Shown one piece after another: positions 59,633 through 64,000 of a DNA stretch of 64,000 nucleotides. Position 1 is the first letter of the stretch. Every line of letters starts with the position of its first letter. Both the position numbers and the translations under genes were made by a program. The notes beneath the pieces were generated by a model. The model was not told where the DNA came from. It did no database searches and worked only from the letters and a program-made list of their open reading frames with translations. Source of the DNA: Fimenecus sp045593555 (GTDB lineage: Bacteria; Bacillota; Clostridia; Oscillospirales; Acutalibacteraceae); NCBI GenBank assembly GCA_045593555.1, contig JAZNWU010000022.1, positions 1 through 64,000 on the forward strand, written 5' to 3'.

Positions 59633-61264
59633 CTAACAATTCTGTGAAATATATAAAAACAAAGTTCTCGCAACATCTTTGTTTTTTGCCTTTAAAATAT
59701 CAATATTATGCTTTGAAGTATAAATATAATAATATCCTGTTTTCTTATCATCACTTGCATCTATTGCTTTAACTGACAATGCATCTTTCAACTGAATAAC
59801 CCTATCAGGATTAAATTCAATATATATTTTTTCATTGATTAATTTAACATAATTACTTTCATAATGCTTGTCGACAAAAATAAAAGCAAAATCATTCTGT
59901 AATTCATACTGTTTTGAAAAATTGGAAAACAATTCAAAAACTTTAATGATGGTTTCTTGTGCTTTTAAGGATGTTTTAGCAACACTTTTTACATTTTCTG
60001 GGGAAGAACCATTTATTGTATCTTCCAAATCTTGCTTCTCTTTAAGTGCTTGTTTAAACTTATCATCATTTATATAAAAGGTATTATTGCTAATTGCTTT
60101 TAATGTATTTTTGAACATTCTTGCAACTTCATTTCCTAATATTTCATTTTCTAAATTTCTAAACTCTATTTCACTTTTCCAAATCGGCTTCAAACGTTTG
60201 CTTCTATTAAAAAATTGTTGACTGATAGTGTTCTTACTATAGGTATTCTTTAAAAAACAAACTATATCATCATCGGAAAGCAATGAAAGATTAATTCCTT
60301 TTTCAATATATCCTGGTAAGGATATAGCTGTTTTTGTAAAGATGCTTTTTTCTGAACCTAATTTTTCACTATATTTGTTCACCATGTAGCTATCATAACA
60401 TTCAATAGCTAATTGTATTAGTTTTACATCATACAATACTGTAGGATTGTTTTGTATCCAATGTCTCTCTAAATCGTTTGCAAAGGTAACATTTTCAATT
60501 ACACTTAACGAACCACGTTTATATGCGGGAACTCTCTTAGTCGCTGAAGATGCATCTGTAAATTCAGATACCACATAACCAGCAAAAAGTCTGTCAACAT
60601 CCAAGGCCATAGTATTGAATCCAGTTACATACGAATCTCGAATTAAATAATCAAGTTTATCAACGTCTATCAAAGAACCGTTAAGCATTCCTATTATTAT
60701 ATTTTCAATTAATTTGTCCTGCAATTTATATTGCACACCGATTATACAACGCACAAATAACTCTCGATCAATGTCATTTATACCTTGAGAATCTATTAAG
60801 TCAATGCCTACTATAGCACTCATTGCTTCATGTGGTTTTCCAGTTTCGTTTGTTATGTCTTCTTGAAATGCGTATGAAGTAGCAAAACGGAGTGTTAATT
60901 CTTTTTGAAAATCTGTACTTTTTTTATAATACTCTTCGCCAGTATGGGAAAATGGAGAATGCCCAACATCGTGTAATAAACAGGCTAATAAAAATGTTTT
61001 TCTTAATTTTGTCCAAGGAGTTTCAGCATATTCTGGATATCTTCTTTCAACAACATTTTTTTGAAAATTATCAAATGCTTTTTTCCCTAAATGGTAAACG
61101 CCAATTGAATGTACGAAACGATTATGTAATGCAGAAGGATAGAGAGCTTGATAACCTGTTTGTACAATGTTTCTTAATCGCTGAAACTCTGCTGTGTCTA
61201 TTAATGGTAAGCAAAAATCATCAATATCAACATAACCATAAAGCGGGTCTTTGATTTGTTTCAT
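59633..61264 (-). CDS. HD-domain phosphohydrolase (dNTPase/SAMHD1-like)
   Basis: A 543-residue HD-superfamily protein. The metal-binding set is complete: H52 in RFVHSIGVYHLG, H98-D99 in LLHDVGHSPFSHTGE, and the later Asp in DVDKLDYLIRDS near residue 205. The nearest known types are dGTP triphosphohydrolases and SAMHD1-like nucleotidases, several of which block phages by removing dNTPs. The second half (about 300-543) is an extra helical domain of unknown role. It lies 28 bases after a 118-residue gene on the same transcript. Defence is inferred from position and family, not shown. Confidence 0.8.
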   Translation of the reverse strand: MKQIKDPLYGYVDIDDFCLPLIDTAEFQRLRNIVQTGYQALYPSALHNRFVHSIGVYHLGKKAFDNFQKNVVERRYPEYAETPWTKLRKTFLLACLLHDVGHSPFSHTGEEYYKKSTDFQKELTLRFATSYAFQEDITNETGKPHEAMSAIVGIDLIDSQGINDIDRELFVRCIIGVQYKLQDKLIENIIIGMLNGSLIDVDKLDYLIRDSYVTGFNTMALDVDRLFAGYVVSEFTDASSATKRVPAYKRGSLSVIENVTFANDLERHWIQNNPTVLYDVKLIQLAIECYDSYMVNKYSEKLGSEKSIFTKTAISLPGYIEKGINLSLLSDDDIVCFLKNTYSKNTISQQFFNRSKRLKPIWKSEIEFRNLENEILGNEVARMFKNTLKAISNNTFYINDDKFKQALKEKQDLEDTINGSSPENVKSVAKTSLKAQETIIKVFELFSNFSKQYELQNDFAFIFVDKHYESNYVKLINEKIYIEFNPDRVIQLKDALSVKAIDASDDKKTGYYYIYTSKHNIDILKAKNKDVARTLFLYISQNC

Positions 61265-61292
61265 TTTATGACAACTCCCTTGCTATCCAAAA

Positions 61293-61649
61293 TCATTTAC
61301 TTTGTTTTGCAAATTCCATTGAAATGTTTACTAAAAAACTTAAAACATTAAATGGCAAATATCCGATAAATCTACTTTCAAGGTCCTCAATATTTTTTGT
61401 TTTTACAACATATATTGAATTAGTTTCTCGTTCAAATTCAAAATAATCAGAAAAATCAAAAATCGCTGAAGCGACATGCTCAGATGAAGATAGAAAAATT
61501 GCATCAATATCGTTGTTTATTGATTCTTTTTGAATAAAAATACCTGCTTGACTTAACTCATCTAACGAAATAGCTTCTTTTTTGTTTAACTTTTTCAATG
61601 CTATTAAAACGTTAGCAATGATATATTCTGCACCTACAAATGTTGCCAT
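61293..61649 (-). CDS. Small partner gene of the HD-domain protein, 118 residues
   Basis: A small helical protein, opening TFVGAEYIIANVLIALKKLN with a winged-helix-like ISLDELSQAGIFIQKES and a beta pair (FDFSDYFEFERETNSIYVVK). It reads like a middle-size DNA- or protein-binding module. I do not recognise a family. GGGAGG precedes the ATG. It is the first gene of the HD operon and could regulate or inhibit the phosphohydrolase. Confidence 0.65.
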   Translation of the reverse strand: MATFVGAEYIIANVLIALKKLNKKEAISLDELSQAGIFIQKESINNDIDAIFLSSSEHVASAIFDFSDYFEFERETNSIYVVKTKNIEDLESRFIGYLPFNVLSFLVNISMEFAKQSK

Positions 61650-61726
61650 AATTTTTCCTCCCTAGTAAATACCACTACTACATAGTATTCATATAAAGCA
61701 ATAAAGATTATAATAATACTTTAATA

Positions 61727-61755
61727 ATTATATCATTATATTTCCAAAATTTCAA
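61727..61755 (-). promoter_or_regulatory. Promoter of the HD-domain operon
   Basis: Minus-strand TTGAAA (61750-61755) and TATAAT (61727-61732) with a 17-base spacer, both near consensus. Confidence 0.75.
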
Positions 61756-61806
61756 TACAAGATATATGTTAATTTTTCTTTTGCTTTGCAATGTTATAAT
61801 GCTCAT

Positions 61807-61924
61807 AGAAACGGTATTTTGTCCAATATATGTTGCATAAATATTTTAACAACAATCAAAAAAGTTTTGCATTTAATTGTTTAATAAGAACATATCAAAT
61901 TTGGTATGTTCTTATTTTTTTACA
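61807..61924 (+). ncRNA. Candidate short RNA divergent from the HD operon
   Basis: A TATAAT at 61795-61800 (weak -35) is followed about 90 bases later by a perfect terminator, TAAGAACATA/TATGTTCTTA (61885-61914) plus a T-run. The interval has no gene. It could be a roughly 115-base RNA or only the terminator of read-through transcription. Confidence 0.35.
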
Positions 61925-62084
61925 TTTTTTTAAAAATTTTTTTGAAAAAGTTGCAAAAATTGGCCTTTTAAATGCCTTCCCCTTGAGGGAGAAAATATTT
62001 CTCTTAAAAAGACGCTATAAAAATGCAACTTTTTTACCCTGAAAAATTGAATAGAACAAACTAAGTACTTCAGTTCTGGGAAGA

Positions 62085-62325
62085 GCTTGGGTAGTGAGTG
62101 CGCCATGACCTTAAATTTGTTTAAGTGAGCGATAAAAACATACTACAAAATATTTGTTAGCCACAAGTAAGGCGATGAGGACCGGAATGACAATGGTACT
62201 CCCGTTTAGTCACAGTCCGAGCGTGATAAAACCGTCGCAGGCAATGAGAACGGCTCTAACAGAAAGAGGGGTGAAATTCCCGTGAGGCAGAGTAAGCTGC
62301 TCTGACACTTAGGTAGTTCAAACTG
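62085..62325 (+). ncRNA. Candidate structured RNA at the start of the second element
   Basis: A stretch of clearly higher GC inside very AT-rich DNA, without a gene, rich in GNRA-like and purine blocks. Local stems include TCAC-N9-GTGA near 62200, CCGT/ACGG near 62230-62252, GGGG-N7-CCC near 62270 and CAGAG/CTCTG near 62288-62305. It is followed by the small peptide and ParB genes, in the same orientation. Such islands usually mark structured RNAs. I could not match it to RNase P, tmRNA, cobalamin riboswitch or a complete group II intron. Confidence 0.5.
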
Positions 62326-62400
62326 AAATGGTTATCATTTATTTAAGCAATATGTTTATGAAAATGATTAACCAAATAAAAAAGAAAGGAAGTGAGATGG

Positions 62401-62499
62401 ATGGAAATTCCTATGGCAATTTTGTACACTGTGGGACAAGGTTTAGCATTTAATGTTGTAATTCCTGTATTCCACATTATTACAAAGATTTTTGGATAA
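62401..62499 (+). CDS. Tiny hydrophobic peptide of the second element, 32 residues
   Basis: A 32-residue peptide, nearly all hydrophobic (MAILYTVGQGLAFNVVIPVF then HIITKIFG), probably one membrane helix. AAGGAAGTGAG lies upstream. An overlapping frame from 62397 is less likely. It sits between the structured-RNA candidate and the ParB gene. Its size resembles small membrane peptides at the front of Tn1549-like transfer regions. Confidence 0.55.
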   Translation: MEIPMAILYTVGQGLAFNVVIPVFHIITKIFG

Positions 62500-62543
62500 T
62501 AGTTCACATCGCAAAATAATTTTCGAAAAGGAATATTAAAAAA

Positions 62544-63464
62544 GTGGAAGAAAAGAAAAACATATCAAAATCAGATACATATGACGAAACCCATGTTGCA
62601 AAAGAGGTAATTATGGAAATTCCCATTTCTGTAATTAAAGACTTTCCAAATCATCCGTATAAGATAAAGGACGATGATGGTATGAACGAACTTGTTGAGA
62701 GTATCAAAACAAGAGGATTAATTCAGCCAATATTAGTCAGACCTATTGAAGATGGAAAGTATGAAATGGTTTCAGGTCATAGAAGAAAAAGAGCTTTTGA
62801 AATTGCAGGTATAGAGAAAATATCTGCACGAGTTCGAGAACTTACAAGAGATGAGGCAACACTTGCAATGGTTGATAGTAATTTGCAAAGAGAAGAAATA
62901 TTACCTTCTGAAAAAGCATTTGCATATAAGATGCGACTTGATGCCATGAATAGACGAGGTGAACGATATGACTTAACTTGTTCCCCAGAGGGGAATATGT
63001 TAAGAGGAAAAAAATCTGTTGATTTATTTGCTGAAGAAACAGGAGATAGCAAAAATCAAATTTATAGATATATTCGTCTAACCAATCTTATTTCACCACT
63101 GCTCAAACTCGTAGATGAAAAGCAAATTGCAATGCGGCCTGCAGTAGAACTGTCATATCTTTCGGAGAATGCACAGAGATGGATTTTTGAAGCTATTGAA
63201 TATGTTGATGCAACTCCATCACATGCACAAACATTGCGAATGCGAAAATTTGCCGAACAAGGCAAATTATCAAAAGATGTTATCGATGCAATTATGGATG
63301 AAGAAAAACCCAATCAAAAGGAAAAATCTCCATTCAGGGACAATCGTATAACAGACCATATTCCTCATAATGTTCCGAAAGAAAAACAATGTGACTATGT
63401 TATTAAAGCTCTTGAATATTACAATCGCTATTTACAGCGAATAAAAGATAAGGGCAGTCGATAA
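62544..63464 (+). CDS. ParB/Spo0J-like protein of the second element
   Basis: A 306-residue ParB-domain protein with the same landmarks as the protein at 56489: IKDFPNHPYKI, GLIQPILVRP, VSGHRRKRAFEIAG, VDSNLQREEILPSEKAF and an HTH-like SKNQIYRYIRLTNLI. It is clearly paralogous but diverged, and its codons are much more AT-rich, so it came with a separate element. It starts with GTG at 62544, 11 bases after AAAGGA. A SpoVG-like gene follows. Confidence 0.88.
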   Translation: MEEKKNISKSDTYDETHVAKEVIMEIPISVIKDFPNHPYKIKDDDGMNELVESIKTRGLIQPILVRPIEDGKYEMVSGHRRKRAFEIAGIEKISARVRELTRDEATLAMVDSNLQREEILPSEKAFAYKMRLDAMNRRGERYDLTCSPEGNMLRGKKSVDLFAEETGDSKNQIYRYIRLTNLISPLLKLVDEKQIAMRPAVELSYLSENAQRWIFEAIEYVDATPSHAQTLRMRKFAEQGKLSKDVIDAIMDEEKPNQKEKSPFRDNRITDHIPHNVPKEKQCDYVIKALEYYNRYLQRIKDKGSR

Positions 63465-63559
63465 TATTTTCTCTCTCAAAAATACCATTTAATTAAAAAC
63501 TTACTGTACTGAATTTAAAGATAAATATTCTTTTTAACAGTACAAAGAAAGGACAAACA

Positions 63560-63835
63560 ATGAATATTAAGGTAGAAATTAAAAAGATTTTTAAAGGTGA
63601 TAGACCAACAAAAGCTTATGCTAATGTGGTTATTGAAGAGGGCTTTGTTATTCATGGCGTAGGTATCTGTGAAAATGAAAAAGGCAGATACATAACAATG
63701 CCTCAGACTTCATGGATGAAACAGGGTGAAGAAGTAAAGAAACCTGTTTGTCATCCAATCACTTCTTCTGTGCGAAAGCAAATGGAAGAAACTTTGTTTA
63801 ACGCTTATGACGAAAAAATGTCAGAAAAGAACTAA
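63560..63835 (+). CDS. SpoVG-family protein
   Basis: A 91-residue protein of the SpoVG/septation-protein family: opening IKVEIKKIFKGDRPTKAYAN, the GFVIHGVGICENEKGRYITM core and HPITSSVRKQMEETLFNAYD. Chromosomal SpoVG binds nucleic acid in sporulation; element-borne copies occur at the front of Tn1549-like conjugative elements. AAAGGACAAACA precedes the ATG. It is followed after 23 bases by the partial last gene. Confidence 0.85.
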   Translation: MNIKVEIKKIFKGDRPTKAYANVVIEEGFVIHGVGICENEKGRYITMPQTSWMKQGEEVKKPVCHPITSSVRKQMEETLFNAYDEKMSEKN

Positions 63836-63858
63836 TCTAAATTTGGAGGTAAAACAAT

Positions 63859-64000
63859 ATGAAAAAAATTAAATCATTCGTAAAATCAGCAGTTCAGAAG
63901 GTTAAGGACGTTTTTGCTCTGCAGGAAGCAATATTGAATGTAAAAGCACATTCAGTTCTCGATGGTACAAAAGCAGAGGCGTATGTGGATACCGGTGTAA
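63859..64000 (+). CDS. Partial DUF6133-like small membrane protein
   Basis: The first 47 codons of a gene that continues beyond the window. The start is fixed by TTTGGAGGT upstream. The N-terminus is basic and amphipathic (KKIKSFVKSAVQKVKDVFAL), and the last visible residues, EAYVDTGV, match the segment that precedes the membrane helix in DUF6133 proteins of conjugative elements, which are pilin-like in size. The assignment is tentative because the rest is not visible. Confidence 0.6.
   Translation, partial: MKKIKSFVKSAVQKVKDVFALQEAILNVKAHSVLDGTKAEAYVDTGV

Noticed and set aside
62085..62325. Group II intron or RNase P RNA
   Set aside because: A GTGCG-like beginning and a GAAAGAGGGG block recall group II introns, but no domain V, no reverse transcriptase and no complete RNase P signature are visible; left as an unassigned structured RNA.

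Overview
The window looks like a chromosomal segment of an anaerobic, gut-associated low-GC Firmicute (Clostridia, Oscillospiraceae/Ruminococcaceae type). The evidence is strong AGGAGG ribosome-binding sites, secreted glycan hydrolases, a clostridial feoA-feoB locus with a Cys-rich FeoB-associated peptide, and Tn4451-family accessory genes (TnpV, DUF6809, MobC, Cys-rich VLP protein, large serine recombinase). No rRNA, tRNA or CRISPR array was seen.

Region 1 (1-26.1 kb) is ordinary host metabolism at moderate GC. It holds a GH92 mannosidase and DUF4838 pair, a GH98-like hydrolase, two acyltransferase-type genes, a promoter-to-terminator interval without a long gene (about 8.16-8.6 kb), an FAD oxidoreductase followed by a heterodimeric ABC exporter, a metallophosphoesterase, a secreted protein of unknown function, the feoA-feoB-feoB-associated operon with three copies of a GTTAGC-N4-GCTAAC palindrome, a secreted lipase-like hydrolase, and a four-gene operon (PIG-L deacetylase, phosphohexomutase, sialate-lyase-like aldolase, GlcNAc 2-epimerase) that fits sialic acid/amino-sugar use. 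With GH92 and GH98 this suggests a host-glycan feeder.

Region 2 (26.1-46.5 kb) is an AT-rich accessory and defence island. It contains gene remnants, an ATPase plus PD-(D/E)XK-like pair under its own promoter, TnpV-type cargo, an XRE/SLOG divergent pair with repeated palindromic operators, and a long minus-strand operon. That operon runs controller HTH, GHKL (MORC-like) ATPase, Z1 helicase-like protein, PD-(D/E)XK protein, AIPR protein, C5 methyltransferase, Vsr nickase, HNH nuclease, and a GHKL ATPase fused to a TIR domain and zinc ribbon. RhuM, peptide deformylase and an unknown gene follow. The core matches the MutL/MORC-Z1 restriction-modification arrangement described by Iyer, Abhiman and Aravind (2008). 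The second ATPase carrying TIR, together with the HNH gene, is the less familiar part and the best candidate for a new system.

Region 3 (46.5-59.5 kb) is mobile. A sigma-like gene with a tiny membrane peptide, a DUF6076 protein and a zinc-ribbon protein lead into small minus-strand genes separated by repeated trains of DNA hairpins (49.6-53.5 kb). Then comes an integrative mobilizable element backbone: Cys-rich VLP protein, MobC, HUH relaxase, ParB-like protein and a large serine recombinase ending in strong hairpins. Region 4 (59.6-64 kb) has an HD-domain phosphohydrolase with a small upstream partner (possible defence pair), a GC-raised structured-RNA candidate, and the start of a second conjugative element (small peptide, second ParB, SpoVG-like protein, DUF6133-like partial gene) that runs off the right edge.
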